From Juglans regia (lineage: Eukaryota; Streptophyta; Magnoliopsida; Fagales; Juglandaceae), in NCBI RefSeq assembly GCF_001411555.2, contig NC_049902.1, forward strand, positions 16,739,920 through 16,803,919: a stretch of DNA of 64,000 nt. Reading direction: 5' to 3'. Within the stretch, counting starts at the first letter, position 1; each line of letters starts with the position of its first letter. This document shows, in pieces, positions 42,672 through 54,409 of this stretch. A program made the translations under genes and the position numbers. The notes beneath the pieces were generated by a model. The model ran no database searches. It saw nothing but the letters and a program-made list of their open reading frames with translations, and was not told the origin of the DNA.

Positions 42672-43286
42672 TCAATCAGACCTCATCTTGTTGATCTGGT
42701 TCAAGGCTGGTTGAAGAATATTGTAGATGACCCAGAGAATAGCCGGAGCAACAACGATCAGAAGAAGCTGTCCTCTGCTGTCGCTCGAGGGAGCTGCCTC
42801 AGCAATCATAGCAATTTCACCGGCTGATGCATGGGGTGTTGACATGAACCCAGATGCGGCCAACCCTCCGAGCCCTAACCCGAGCCCGACGATCAGTCCC
42901 TGGTTGCTGCGCATGCGGTTGATTTGGTTAAGCGCTGGTTGTAGGATGTTGAAGAGCACCCACGCCACCGCTGGAACAATGGGGAGCAACAGTGCTAGCC
43001 CACGGTTGTCGCCCTCGGCTATGTCAGCAATTTGTTGGGCAGCCATGGCTGTGTCACAAAAGCTTAGGGTTGAAAAGATGGCTCCAGCAATGGCAGAACT
43101 TGTTAGAGAAGTTGACAAGTTGAGACTTTCAACAGATTTAGAGGAGGTAAGACCCTTTGGGAGGTTTTGAATGGAGAGGAGGGTGTTGGGTTTTGTGTAG
43201 GAGGCTGGTTTGGTTGGGTTGGCAGCCATTTTGTTGGAGCTGGTAATCAAGCACTTGGCATTGAGCATGGCCATTGTTGCTGCCAT
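42672..43286 (-). CDS. PSBY: Photosystem II core complex protein PsbY precursor, chloroplastic
   Basis: A single-exon 204-codon gene. PsbY is a small thylakoid membrane subunit at the periphery of photosystem II, near cytochrome b559. The precursor carries two PsbY units and is cut into two peptides. Residues 1-~50 are a Ser/Thr-rich, acid-poor chloroplast transit peptide. Residues ~63-83 are hydrophobic and end AMAA, a thylakoid signal-type cleavage site. Unit 1 spans ~84-129 (membrane span GLALLLPIVPAVAWVLFNIL), then a second hydrophobic signal ~130-155 ending ASA. Unit 2 spans ~156-204 (QLLLIVVAPAILWVIYNIL). Both units end NILQPALNQIN-MRS. Length is close to the ~190 residues of the Arabidopsis protein. 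No lesions are visible. It is the only clear host gene here. Confidence 0.96.
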   Translation of the reverse strand: MAATMAMLNAKCLITSSNKMAANPTKPASYTKPNTLLSIQNLPKGLTSSKSVESLNLSTSLTSSAIAGAIFSTLSFCDTAMAAQQIADIAEGDNRGLALLLPIVPAVAWVLFNILQPALNQINRMRSNQGLIVGLGLGLGGLAASGFMSTPHASAGEIAMIAEAAPSSDSRGQLLLIVVAPAILWVIYNILQPALNQINKMRSD

Positions 43287-43375
43287 TGATGTTTGATCTG
43301 GTTGGCTTTAGTTTCCCTGATCTTGAGGGAGTAAAGTAAATGGAGAGGACTCGGATGGCTGAGAAAAGCTCAAAG

Positions 43376-43501
43376 TTCAGAAGAAAGAGAGAGGGATTCC
43401 AAGGGTTGGCTGCAAGGAGAAGGTACTGGAATTATAGATGTGGAACCCAGTTTAGGATGTAAGGTCCAATAGAATTGTGGTTTACAGATTTGCTTCTTAT
43501 C
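43376..43501 (-). promoter_or_regulatory. Putative PSBY promoter elements
   Basis: Minus-strand TATAATT at 43437-43431 lies about 145 bp upstream of the ATG. A CT-rich stretch (complement of 43381-43396) follows at the expected start region, as in many photosynthesis genes. A GATAAG I-box (complement of 43496-43501) and an ATTGG (complement of CCAAT at 43466-43470) lie further upstream. The I-box is a known light-response motif; its role here is inferred. Confidence 0.4.
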
Positions 43502-43965
43502 CAAAGAGTGTGACCGAGAGTTATTGACCTTTCGTTTCATACCCACCCAATTTTCTTATCACTTTCATGTGTCATGTGACCAAAATACTATACTTTTCCC
43601 CAAAAAATGGTCTTTTCAGATAATTTTATGGGTGGCCAATGGCCAAGACCACTAACTAAGTTATAGAAAGTGGAATCTAAATCCAAAGAAAAAAGTTCCT
43701 TTTGAAGTTTGATAAATTTGGGGGTGATCGGCATCCTCTTTGATTTATTAGGATAATATTTTTTTTTAGATGTATTGATTTCAATCTCAATCGTTAGCTT
43801 TCAAAATTACCAAGAGCATGATGGCATATAGCGCAATTTCTTAAATGGAAAACATGGACTCAAACCCACCACCCCCTTATAAAATAAAATCGTTAGCTTT
43901 CAAATTTAATAAAAAACGTCCTTGACATCAATATTTATCACTTTGAAATTTAAAACTTTAGTACC
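43502..43965. other. PSBY upstream intergenic region
   Basis: AT-rich sequence with no ORF, RNA gene or recognisable repeat. It ends at the target duplication of the retroposon to the right. Confidence 0.5.
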
Positions 43966-43982
43966 AATAAAAAAATTCAAAA

Positions 43983-45174
43983 GGTCTAAACACTTTGTAA
44001 AAGATTGAACCAAAGAAGCTTTTCCATTTTCTCTCTAGCTCCGAATAAAAAACCCCTTAATTGTCCAAAACCTCAAGATCTGCTGAAAGGGGGTGGGAGC
44101 TTCGGCTCCTCGCCCCCTTGCCCTCTCCCTCTTCTCTGTCTAGTTATTAACTTCTGTGTAGTGTTTTTATTTTTCTTTGTGTTTTTAGGCCAAATAAGGG
44201 AGGATCGCCGTTCGAGCTTTTCCGGCCACCAGTTCTCTACACGCGCCCCACCGGTGTGAAGCCCAGCCGCCGATCTTCAAAACCTCCAAATCCGGCGTCC
44301 ATCGGAGTGGCGCGTAGATCGCACGCGCGGGACGAAAATCCGGACAGCGTTGGCGCGTGGCCCTCACGCGCCACCGAGGAACCCTCTACCGACACCACGC
44401 TCGGTTGCTGTGGAACCGCTGGCTCCAGGTCTTCCAAGTCTGACCATCGGCTTTCCTCCCAACGTGAACAGTCCTGCACGAAATATTGCCAACCAAATGT
44501 GTACTATTCATCCATTTTGTTTTTTTATACTGTCTTTTGTTTCGTTTCTATGTTGTTGTCCGTTTCAGTTTTTTGTAGCTTGTCTTGTTTTCTTATGTTG
44601 GTGTTGCTTTTGTTGACCCGAGTGAGGTTTGGACCTTTAGATCGGACGTAATCCGGGGCAAGGCTTTCGAGAGTGGTGGGCGATGCTACGGCCGGTGGTT
44701 ATACGGCCGGGCTGTTGTGGTCTGTATGTACGTTGGGTGCTCGCTCCACCAGAGCTCGAAATGACAATGCTTGCGGTGGGCGTGTCGTCTGAGGTCTCAT
44801 CAGAGCTTGTGGTCTTGTAGTTGTTATTGTAGTTTTTTTTATAGTAGTTTGTTAGTTTTAGTTATAATAAAATAGGAATAGGCTTTGGATTTGATGTCCA
44901 TAGCAGTGTCCCGTACTCTTCTTCCCTGGGAAGATAGAGAGGACCTTTAAGTTCTGTTTTTACAGAGCGCTTTCTCTGGTTCGAGAAAGTTTGATTAGAA
45001 GTTAAGACAATGTCTACCGCAATTGTATTTGTATGTGGGGAAGCTACAGATCTGTTGAGTTAGTTGGCTTATAACTGGATTTTCTGTGTATTGGAATTTC
45101 TTGTATCGATAAGTCACATTTGTAACTTCGATTTCTTAATGAGATGAGTATGCTCCATTCAAAAATAAAAAAAA
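43983..45174 (+). mobile_element. Poly(A) retroposon of 1.2 kb with 17-bp target duplication
   Basis: Flanked by identical 17-bp direct repeats aataaaaaaattcaaaa (43966-43982 and 45175-45191) and ending in an A-rich tail after TCCATTCAAAAATAAAA. This is LINE-type, target-primed insertion. The 5' half is GC-rich (44190-44480, with several CGCGCG-type runs); the 3' half is T-rich with TTAATGAGATGAGTATGC. No RT, RNase H or other domain was recognised; short ORFs are not family-like. It may be an internally deleted LINE, a non-autonomous LINE partner or a retrocopy of an unknown transcript. Confidence 0.75.
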
Positions 45175-45191
45175 AATAAAAAAATTCAAAA

Positions 45192-45827
45192 CCTTATGAA
45201 AAACCCGATGGGTCCAGCCCAAGTAACACTTAGATGTGTTCCAAATCAAATATTACTACATTTACAAATTCTTCCAATCAGGTAAAATTATATTAAGCAC
45301 CCACAATCAACAAAAAGTATCTTAGACCATCAGATTAAAAAAAGACCTGATCACATTCTAGAAACTTTCAGAAAGTGATCTTAATTTTTTTTTTTAAATT
45401 AAATAAAGCAAAAAACTTTTTTACACTGTAAATTAGTTAAAATACATATAAGTATGCTTGGATCTTATACTATGTAATTAGATTGATCGATTATAAATAT
45501 TGTTTAGCTGTTTTCTGTGGTTTCTTTGTCAACATTTTAATATTATTATTTTTACGCCTATATTAATTTATTAGGGGTTCTTTTAATGCTATTATTATCC
45601 ATTTTTATATCTTGGTGGGCCTCTTAATACTATGATTAGGTAGGAGGTTCGTCTTGACCAAAACTTTTACAAGTTAGGCCCAAGCCCGAAGCCCAACTCA
45701 TTCAGAAGACCGAAGCCCTGCCCGTATTTTCTCTCCCTCTCACTCTATTTTTTCTCTTATGCCGCAACCACACTTAACCACCATGACCAGGTAGCCGTTC
45801 CACCGTGTAGCTATTGCAACGTCACTA
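45192..45827. other. Intergenic AT-rich region
   Basis: No gene recognised. Contains short T-rich runs and a few GGGCCTCTT/GGCCCAAGCCC stretches near 45620-45720 that resemble plant LTR sequence, but no defined element. Confidence 0.4.
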
Positions 45828-45956
45828 TGTTACGATTTCACATCAACTAAGTATGAGATTAGTTGATGGTTTATAAGCATCTAGGCACCATTCCCTTGTA
45901 AGCCAGTTTTCAAAGGTGAGTTCTACCTAGTGGGTTCATAATAAATGGTATCAGAG
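45828..45956 (+). mobile_element. TRIM-like LTR with primer site (plus orientation)
   Basis: A short LTR (TGTTACGATTTCACATC ... CTAGTGGGTTCATAATAA, about 117 bp) followed by TGGTATCAGAG at 45946, an initiator-Met primer site. It is about 80% similar by eye to the two minus-oriented LTRs at 46332 and 46618. Only one LTR is seen in this orientation. Confidence 0.65.
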
Positions 45957-46331
45957 ACAGGTTGTGGCTCATGGTGAGCCAACTGATTCTGTATTTGGGT
46001 CTAAGTAACCATCATGGTTCTCATCATATCATTCATTTGCCTCATTTTCTCCTTGAGTTCGTGAATGCTCTAGTCATGGCGGGCTAACATTTCTTTATTT
46101 TGCTTGTTGGTTCTGGTAATTTTCTGCTATTAGAATTGTAGGCTAGATACCAATTGTAAGGAACCCTCTTAATTCCTGCAAATCACCATAATAAGATTGT
46201 ACTATATGAACAAAAGGAAGATGAAAACGAACTACACCTTGGGTATTCGAGGTCCCAATTCCTCCCAAAATGAAATAACAACTTTTTGCAATATTCTTCC
46301 AGATGATTCTTTGAGTACCACTCGGTGCATT

Positions 46332-46732
46332 TGTCATAAACCCACTAGGTAGAACTCATCCTTGAAAATTGGCTTGCAAGGGAAGGGTTCCTAGGGGCTA
46401 AATACCAACCAATCACATACTTAGCCGATATGGGATCGTAACAACCACTACGCTCCGTAGTCGACGTGCACGGCGGTCTCGGTGCTCACACGACTGACTA
46501 TGCTCTAGGTCTTTCCTAGCCCTGGATAAACACTGTCATGTCGGCATCACCCCCTGTGCCGCATGATTGCAACCATAGCAACATGGCCTTAGACATGGGG
46601 AGTTTTTGATACCATTTGTTATAAACCCACTAGGTAGAACTCACCCTTGAAAACTGGCTTGCAAGGGAAGGGTGCCTAGGGGCTTATAAATCATCAATCA
46701 ATCTCATACTTAGTCGATGTGGAGTCGTGACA
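46332..46732 (-). mobile_element. TRIM (terminal-repeat retrotransposon in miniature)
   Basis: Two ~113-bp direct LTRs in minus orientation, 5' LTR 46618-46732 (TGTCACGACTCCACATCGACTAAG) and 3' LTR 46332-46443. They flank a ~174-bp non-coding interior. Next to the 5' LTR the minus strand reads TGGTATCAAAAAC (complement of 46602-46614), a primer-site relic. No target duplication was found. Confidence 0.75.
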
Positions 46733-47434
46733 CACTATCCCTCTCAACTTGAAGAACTATTAATGATTAATGGTATAAATCCAAGCTGATGTATATTCTT
46801 TGATCTGAATAGATTCTAGTGTTTAATGGGAATGCTCGTGAATTTTATTTGTATAAAAGCATAGTCTAGAAATCTGATACTATTAATGCTAAAGTGTGAA
46901 ACTAGTTTATATGGGATTGAAATCTGATAGGGCTATGATTTGTGAAAGCATAGTCTCAATTTGTATAATGGATTTATTTCAAGATCCTCACAAGAATACA
47001 GTAAGGACTTACAAGAACTCAACACAAAACACAAAATAAAAAAACAAGTAAGAAAATGATATAAGAATTCCTTGCATTAATTCTTCGAAAAGGTTTTCAA
47101 CGAACCTTCAACCTCCAAGTAAAACCAATCCTCAACAATTCTGAACAAAGACCAGTATCGTATGTCCAGTCCTTTTATACAAGACTATACAATGAAAGTA
47201 AAAACAACATCATAACGGGAGTAAGAATGCAGCCATTGAGCCTTTTGTCCCCATTCATTCCAACTTCAACACGCACCGTTTCACTAAACAACCAATATGC
47301 CCCTCATTGAACTTCCACTTCTATTAATATTGTTGCCGATATAAAATGCAGAGCTTCATGTAATAAAACACTGCATTTCTGCCCATTAACATGGTAATAT
47401 TGTTGGCTACAAATCAGACTTCCCTTACATTCCT
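46733..47434. other. Intergenic region, possible LTR debris
   Basis: No gene. The stretch 46980-47400 (ends of CTTACAAGAACTCAACAC, TTTTATACAAGAC) looks like a degraded minus-strand copia-type LTR, but a partner copy is not present to confirm it. Confidence 0.3.
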
Positions 47435-47533
47435 TGTAACACCCGGGCGCAGCACCCAACCCGTTTTATTTTGGGGTTTATATGTACTAAAAGCCCAATT
47501 GAGATTTTCAGTAAATTTTTGAAATAGACTACG
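47435..47533 (+). repeat. S 5' LTR, first part
   Basis: TGTAACACCCGGGCGCAGCACC, matching the start of the S 3' LTR at 54410 for about 95 bp. It is then cut by family A element R at 47534 in the middle of AGACTACG (AGACTATGG in the intact copy). Confidence 0.8.
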
Positions 47534-48370
47534 TGATATGAACCTATGAGAATGAAATCTCTTGAACCCACAATCAATTTGAAAACTCCCCAAAAAAGTC
47601 AAAATCAAGTCAATGGATGGAGAACCTAGACCCGATATGAACTCGTTTCAAGAACCTAGATTATATTAAAATCTAAACCCGTTCAAGTACTCGTCTCAAG
47701 AACCTAGATTACAAGGAGGAACGTCACAAAGGTTGTGATTTACCTTTGATAAGTTCAAAAGTTCAATTAAGAATAAGAGATAAACTTAACTCACAATGAA
47801 AAAATTAATCAAATTTCATAAACATTTTAACATGAGGCAACAAAGAGTATTTAAAGCAAAACCTAATTAAACTCTAGCCAAACTAAATCCCCATCTTCCA
47901 AAAATACCCTGGATGAACAGTGCGGCGGCTACAGTACGACACTACAGTAACTCGGCTACAATACTTTTGAAACCCTAGTTCGCTATAGTACTTCTTAAAA
48001 CCCTAGTTCAACAAAATAATAAATTTCCCAATATGCCCTTGAATAGACCCCCCTTAAGTCCTTCCCATAATAAACTTAATTATTCTAAACTAATAAAATA
48101 AGTCCTTTAAATTAATTAAACAAGATGAAATCCTTCAAGTGCCCAAAGCCATTAAGTCATGTTGTTGCCCTCTTCCATAGCTTATCAAATGAATCAAATC
48201 TTCATCTTCATCCTTCAAGCCCATCTTGAATGTTGGGCTCTTGCTATACTCGTCCCAAGTGGATTGCATCAATCCTTGCATTGCCTCCTTGATATTCTTG
48301 GCTCTTTACCTTTTAACCATCTGGAACTTGCAAATGATCTCTAAGACTAGGTCCATCTTGGTGCCCATCA
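47534..48370 (-). repeat. 3' LTR of R
   Basis: 837 bp on the minus strand, ends TG/CA, next to a polypurine tract (complement of 48371-48384). Its U3 contains an extra ATACTTTTGAAACCCTAGTTCGCTATAG block shared with the 5' LTR of R. Confidence 0.88.
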
Positions 48371-50760
48371 TTCCCCCTCTCGTCAAAAGGATTCAACCTC
48401 GAATCTCCACCTGGATCAAAGGGAAAATGGTTAATAACATTGAAAATAGCAGAAACATAATACTTACTTGGATGATCCACTTGATATGGATTATCATTAA
48501 TTTGTTCAAGAATTTGGAATAGTCCATCCAAGCTACTCCTGTCATCAGCTGATAAATGCATTAAATCTAAAGGAGTAAATAGATTAAGTCTATAAAAAAT
48601 TTCAAAATGTGAAAATTGAGTAGTAGCATGAACACTCCAATTATATGTAAACTCAATGAATGGCAAACAATACTCCCACAAATGTTCATGAAACATATAT
48701 AAAGTCTTCCTTACACCAAAATGACCACTCCATTTATATGCAAACTCAATGAAATGCAAATGATACTCCCGCAAACGTTCATGTAACAAATCAATGTATG
48801 GCAAATGATACTCCCACAAATGTCATGAAACACACCTAAAGCTTTCCTTACACCAAAATGACCACTCCAATTATATGCAAACTCAATGAATGGCAAACAA
48901 TACTCCCACAAATGTTCATGCAACATGTTAATGAACGACAAATGATACTTCCCACAAACGTTCATGCAACACTTCAATAAATAGCAAATGATATTCTCAC
49001 AAAAGTTCATGCAACACAATAAAAGTTTTCCTTACACCAAGGCTACCCAACAAACCATTATGTCTATCACACACAAGCAACTTACACATAAAACTAGTAG
49101 GCACACAAAATCTATTCTCTCTAAATAAGTACCAATCTAGTTTATAGAACTTATCAAACGATATTTTCTCACATTTTCCATACACACTAGCAATGTCAAC
49201 ATCATTAGCATGTAATTCCTTATCATATTCAAGTCTCAACAATTTTCCATCTAAAATGAATACAAGGACATACCTTATTGCTAAAGCATCAACCACAAAA
49301 TTTTCCATACCTTGTGTGTATTTGAATACATGAGGAAAGGTCTTAATGAATTGCACTCACTTGGCATGCATTCTATTCAACTTACATTGTCCCTTCAAGT
49401 GCTTCAAGGACTCATGTTCTTCAAAGAAAGGCCGGTTAGGAATTGTCGCATCTGGCACAAAATCAATGTAGTGCTCTCTATCTCCCTAATAGGTGGCAAT
49501 CCACAAAACACACCACTTGGAAACACGACCTCATATCCCTGCAACAAAGAGACAACAATACTAGGCAAACATACGTCAAGTTCGTTAGGATTAAGACTTG
49601 CCTTAGCATAAAAACTCACTTTTCTCTTTGTTTTTCTCTCACTTTCTTCAAACTCTCTTTTCTTTCCACTCTCTTTTTCTTTTTCACTCTCTTTTTTCCT
49701 TTCACACTCTTTTTTCTTTTCACTCTTTTTTTTTTCTGTCACTCTCTTTTTCTTCATCTTTTTTTGTACTCTCGACCTCGCAGTTATTTTTGAACTAACT
49801 TTCTTGAGGTCTTAGTCTTACCCTCTTCTTTTTTCTCTCTTCCTCCATTTCAGCCTCACTATTTCTTTTTTTCTCAATCTCACATTCACTCTTACTTTTC
49901 AGCTTAATCTCACTTTCACTCTTACCTTCACTCTTGTTTTTCAGCTCAATCTCACTTTCACTATTGCTTTTTAGCTCAATCTCTTTCACTTTTTTTTTTT
50001 GATCACTTTACTTTCACGCTTTCTTTTTTGATCACTTTCATTTTCACTCTCTCTTTTGAGCAACCTCACTTTTCAGTTTCAATTGGTCCCCATGGACCTG
50101 TGTTGGAGTTAAAGGAGCAAGTTTGATTGTTTTTCCATCCTTTTCAAAACTGTACATGTTCCCCTTAACCCATCGTGGATCACCTTCCTATCATACTGCC
50201 ACAGCTTTCCTAACAAAATATGGCCAGCATGCATAGGCACAACATCACAAAGCACCATATCCTGGTATTTTTCAATTGAAAAAGAAACTAACACTTGCTT
50301 ATTTACCATAATCTCCCCACAATCACTCAACCACTACAACTTGTATGGTCTAGGGTGTTTCAAGGTAGGTAAATTTAATTTCTCAACTAAAGTAGTGCTA
50401 GCCAAATTAATACAACTCCTTAAATCAATGATCATACTACATACATTGTTGTTTATGTGGCATCTAGTATAAAAAACGTTATCGCTCTGCGGCTCTGTAT
50501 CATCTATCTTAATTTGTGTATTGAGTGCATGCCTGACAACAAGAGAATCACCATATTCTTCATTCTCATACCTCCTATTTTCAACACTAGACTCACGTCG
50601 CCTCCTATCTCTCTTACCCTGTAGATTTCTAATTAGGGCTTCTTGATTATCCATCCAATCTTTCACTTCACCCAACACCAAGTTCAACCACTCAAACTGT
50701 TGTTGCATGACTTGCAATACAAAGGATGAGCTATCTCCCAGCCCATTTGGTGATGAGTAA
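48371..50760 (-). pseudogene. R coding region: gag-N, protease, KES, RNase H/integrase scraps, repeats
   Basis: Minus-strand order: gag N-terminus (from about 50760, SSFVLQVMQQQFEWLNLVLGEV), protease IIDLRSCINLAS and HILLGKLWQYDRK (50109-50500), with a stop at about 50332. Then the KES spacer (49640-50040), SFYAKASLNPNELD, the same deletion of RT (49420-49480), FVVDALAIRYVLVFILD, and a tandem-repeat zone (48640-49025) with two FIEFAYNWSGHFGVRKTL blocks. The integrase end follows (FEIFYRLNLFTPLDLM, YYVSAIFNVINHFPFDPGG). At least five shifts or stops. Confidence 0.8.
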
Positions 50761-51597
50761 CTCCTATGAAATATCGTAGTGTATAGCACAAAAAGAATGT
50801 TAGTGGAAAACCTCACACACTCCCTTACGTGCTTACACTCGAATAATGGCACTCCATCGTGTTTCACTCTTAATTGGTTTTTTCTCGAAAATAGTCTCAC
50901 ACTCTCTTGCCTTTTACCTCAATAGTTTTCCCACTCAAGTTCTTTAAGAGCTAGTTGAACTAAAATCAAGACAATACAACCTTGTATTATTCCAACCAGT
51001 AATATAGATCCAAGAAATAGGAAGGAATAAAATGACACAAGACTCAAGGAATTTACACAAGAGAAAGAGTCATTATAAACCAAGATATCAACCAGAAAGA
51101 TGTATTCAGCCACTTTGATGATAAAACGTAACCAGCAAATGTAATTCCTTCTCTTTGTTGTAACTATACAGCAACTTTTGAATATGCTACATTTTCTTAT
51201 CTTCTTCTTCTTTTTTTTTTCTTTTTTTTTTTCCTTTTTTTTTCTTTTTTTTTTCGAATTTTTTTCTCTAATTCAATCACAAACAATAATACTCAATTGT
51301 GAAAATCAAGCAATTGAATTCAAGCACGCAAGAATTGACAATGAAATAAAAGATAATCAATGAAATGGCACTCCAAGCAATGGACAAACTTATAGATGTA
51401 AGAAACCCTAGAATTTTGAAACCCTATGAGATGCAAATTTCAGTCAAATAAAAAAACCCTAAGAATTTCGGCAGCCTACTTTTTGTTTCAATTTTTTTTC
51501 CAACCCTAGAACAATGAAACCCTAGAATTAAATTTAAGGATGCAAGAATTAAAAGATAGAATCAGACCTGATTGTCAACCTTGCTCTGAATACCAAA

Positions 51598-52225
51598 TGA
51601 TATGAACCTGCGGGAATGAAATCCCTTGAACCCACAATCAATTTGAAAACACCCTAAGAAAGCCAAAATCAAGTCAATGGATAAAGAACCTAGACTAGAT
51701 AAGAACTCGTTTCAAGAATCTAGATTATATTAAAATCTAGACCCGTTTAAGTACCCGTCTCAAGAACCCAGATTACAAGGAGGAACGCCACAAAGGTTGT
51801 GATTTACCTTTGATAAGTTCAAAAGTTCAATTAAGAATAAGACGCGGGATAAACTCAACTCACAATGAACAAATTCATCAAATTTCATAAACATTTTAAC
51901 ATGAGGCAACAAAGAGTATTTAAAGCAAAACCTAATCAAACCCTAGCCAAACTAAATTCCCATCTTCCAAAAATATCCTGGATGAACAGTGCCACGGCTA
52001 CAGTACGATGCTACAGTAACTCGGCTACAGTACTTTTGAAACCCTAGTTCGCTATAGTACTTCTTAAAACCCTAGTTCAATAAAATAATAAATTTCCCAA
52101 TATGCCCTTGAATAGACCCCCCTTAAGTCCTTCCCATAATAAACTTAATTATTCTAAACTAATAAAATAAGTCCTTTAAATTAATTAAATAAGATGAAAT
52201 CCTTCAAGTGCCCAAAACTTTTAAG
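51598..52225 (-). repeat. 5' LTR of R (truncated)
   Basis: About 628 bp, reading out at TTCATATCA next to the primer site (complement of about 51575-51595). Truncated at 52225 before the LTR start. Confidence 0.85.
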
Positions 52226-53208
52226 TCATGTTTTGGCATGACTAGAGTAGACATGAGCTATTTTGGCATTTTTTTTTAATTGTGTAAAAGAGAGCGAATA
52301 TGAAATTTTGTACATAAACTATAGTATTATGATTATGATTCTATTGTATTATGAAGATATTCTGTACTCTGATATGATATTCTGTTTCTGTTCCGTTCTA
52401 ACAGTACCACGGGGGTAAAAGTATGGTCTTTGTTCGGGTTGGTTCCAACTTGTCTGTTTCTGGTGCACCCACTTTGCAAGCAAAGTAGTTCTCTGTGTGG
52501 TCTTTCTTGTGTGCACACTCGGGGCTTCAAGAATAATAAGGGGAAGATTCACATTCTGTTTATGCTCGATTGGCCGCCGGGGTTTGCACAACCCTACCAC
52601 AGGGGTTAAACATGGGATTCTGTTCTAATGTGATGTTTCAATTATGCTATGCCAAAAGAATTTTAAATAAGAATATTTCTAAACTTTCACTATGTTATGT
52701 TTGATATCATGTTCTGATTCTGCATTCTGAAAAAATTATATTTGTTCTACATTTTGAACTATGTAAATGCTTATGTTTACACACTAGTATATGTTATTTG
52801 TTTATTGAGTTATTGATAACTCACTCCTTATCTCTACAATATTTTTCAGCTAATTTTGGTGCATCAGCTAGAAGTCAAGAATAGGCAGTACTAGTAAGTT
52901 TTGGTGATCGTAAAAGAATAAGTGTCATAGGGTACAATGATTTATTGGAGAGTCTTATTTGGTAGTGTTATTATTTTATGTTGCTTTGGTATTTTAAATC
53001 ATGGATATTTCTCTTAGTCTTTGTGGAGATTTTAATTTATTTTATCGAGGTATTTCTTTTTGTGTCCATATGGAGGAACATGGATATTCGTGTTAAACAA
53101 ATAAGTTAATATTTCATGGAGTCTTTGAATTATTTATAAATGTGTTATTGGAGATGATTTTAGGTAACAAGAGCTAACTCTTCAGACCTCCGGGACTGGG
53201 GTGTTACA
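52226..53208 (+). repeat. S 5' LTR, remaining part
   Basis: Runs to CGGGACTGGGGTGTTACA at 53208, immediately before the primer site. Includes CCGCCGGGGTTTGCACAACCC-type sequence near 52575 typical of gypsy LTR leaders. Short minus-strand ORFs at 52333-52600 have no recognisable motif. Confidence 0.7.
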
Positions 53209-54409
53209 GTTGGTATCAGAGCTATGTTTGAGATTCTGCTAACTATAACTTATGAGGTTTTGGATATCTCTGGGTTTAGAAAGTAACTCCAGATTTGAGG
53301 TGTAGGAATTTGAGGACTAAGAGATAATGATGTGGATATTTAAGGTTTGAGATTATGTAGACTATATAAAAAGGAGTTTGATGAAAATTTAAAGTTTGAG
53401 ATTTTGTAGATTTTATGGATTGAGTTTTTGGAAATTTGAGGTTTAGAGATGCTGTATATTTTAAAAGTGATTTTGATTAGATTTAAGGTCGTAAAATTTT
53501 GTCGGGCTCCAGTATATGATTTTTGATGATATATTAGGTTTTAGCACTTGTGGACCAATGGAATGTGTCACACAAAACTTGAGGTTTTAGATTTTGCATA
53601 TTTCAAGGAAACGATCTTTATGACATTTGAGATTTTAGTTTTGGTAGACTTGTTTTGTGGACTATAGGAGATGATTCTTACAAGATTTAAGGGTTAGATT
53701 TTGAAAGATACATAAGTCGGAAGCCAAGATTGAGATTATGCAAACTTTAAAATTTGAGATGATTGAGATGTAATGTTTGAAAATTTTGTAAGTTTTTAGA
53801 GATGATGTTTAAAGTTTAGATTTCGAATTGACTTCTGAGAATGATTTTGGTTAGAAATTTGAGGTTTAGACTTGTGAGATTGATGTTTTAGAGGCTACAA
53901 ACACGTTGTTAGAATTTGTGAATTTAGCTCTGGTGTTTTAAAAAATGTATGGACTGGTTAAATGTGGGATTTAGTTCTATTTAGATGTACGTGAGTGAGA
54001 GACAATGTGTTTAGGACTACAAGTGGTTAGAGTGCGCAACGAAAGTGTGGTTTTTGGTAATATGATGGTTTGGGAGTTTATTTCACTATGTATAAGGTTA
54101 TTACATTCGTGGAGAATTTAAAATTATTATTAGGTTTTTAATTGCATGATTGAGGTTTATATTTTAGACTTGATTCAGACCTTTCAAAGTATATGATAAA
54201 CAATGCAATGTGCACGAATGTGTATGTCTAAGGGAAATATGGGAGGCATCGGGCCTTAATATTGGAGGGTTAGAATTTTGGAATATTAGGTACAACAATA
54301 TGATCGAAGATTGGGATAGGCATGGAATGGTTGGGAATGATAAATATCTAGGCCATGCTTATGGTACTAGCAAAATTTCGAGGATTAATTTTATTTAAGG
54401 GGGGGAGGA
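53209..54409 (+). mobile_element. Interior of S, no recognisable genes
   Basis: After the primer site comes AT-rich sequence with recurring GAGGTTTGAGATTTTG-like phrases and no frame over ~62 codons. The ORF at 54210-54398 matches nothing recognised. Ends in a polypurine tract. Confidence 0.65.

Larger units (their letters stand above)
47534..52225 (-). mobile_element. Family A element R, inserted in the S LTR
   Basis: Minus-strand element with 3' LTR 47534-48370 and 5' LTR 51598-52225 (missing the first ~150 bp of the LTR). The interior has the same layout as Q but many frameshifts. The right junction at 52225 is a truncation, so no target duplication can be checked. Confidence 0.85.

Noticed and set aside
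42727..43170. 147-codon plus-strand ORF over PSBY
   Set aside because: Antisense shadow of a clear PSBY coding sequence.
44185..44651. Overlapping ORFs in the GC-rich half of the retroposon
   Set aside because: Open in several frames on both strands with no recognisable domain; no evidence of coding.
53161..53225. GGTATCAGAGC considered as part of a tRNA gene
   Set aside because: It lies right after an LTR end and is complementary to a tRNA 3' end; no cloverleaf can be drawn around it.
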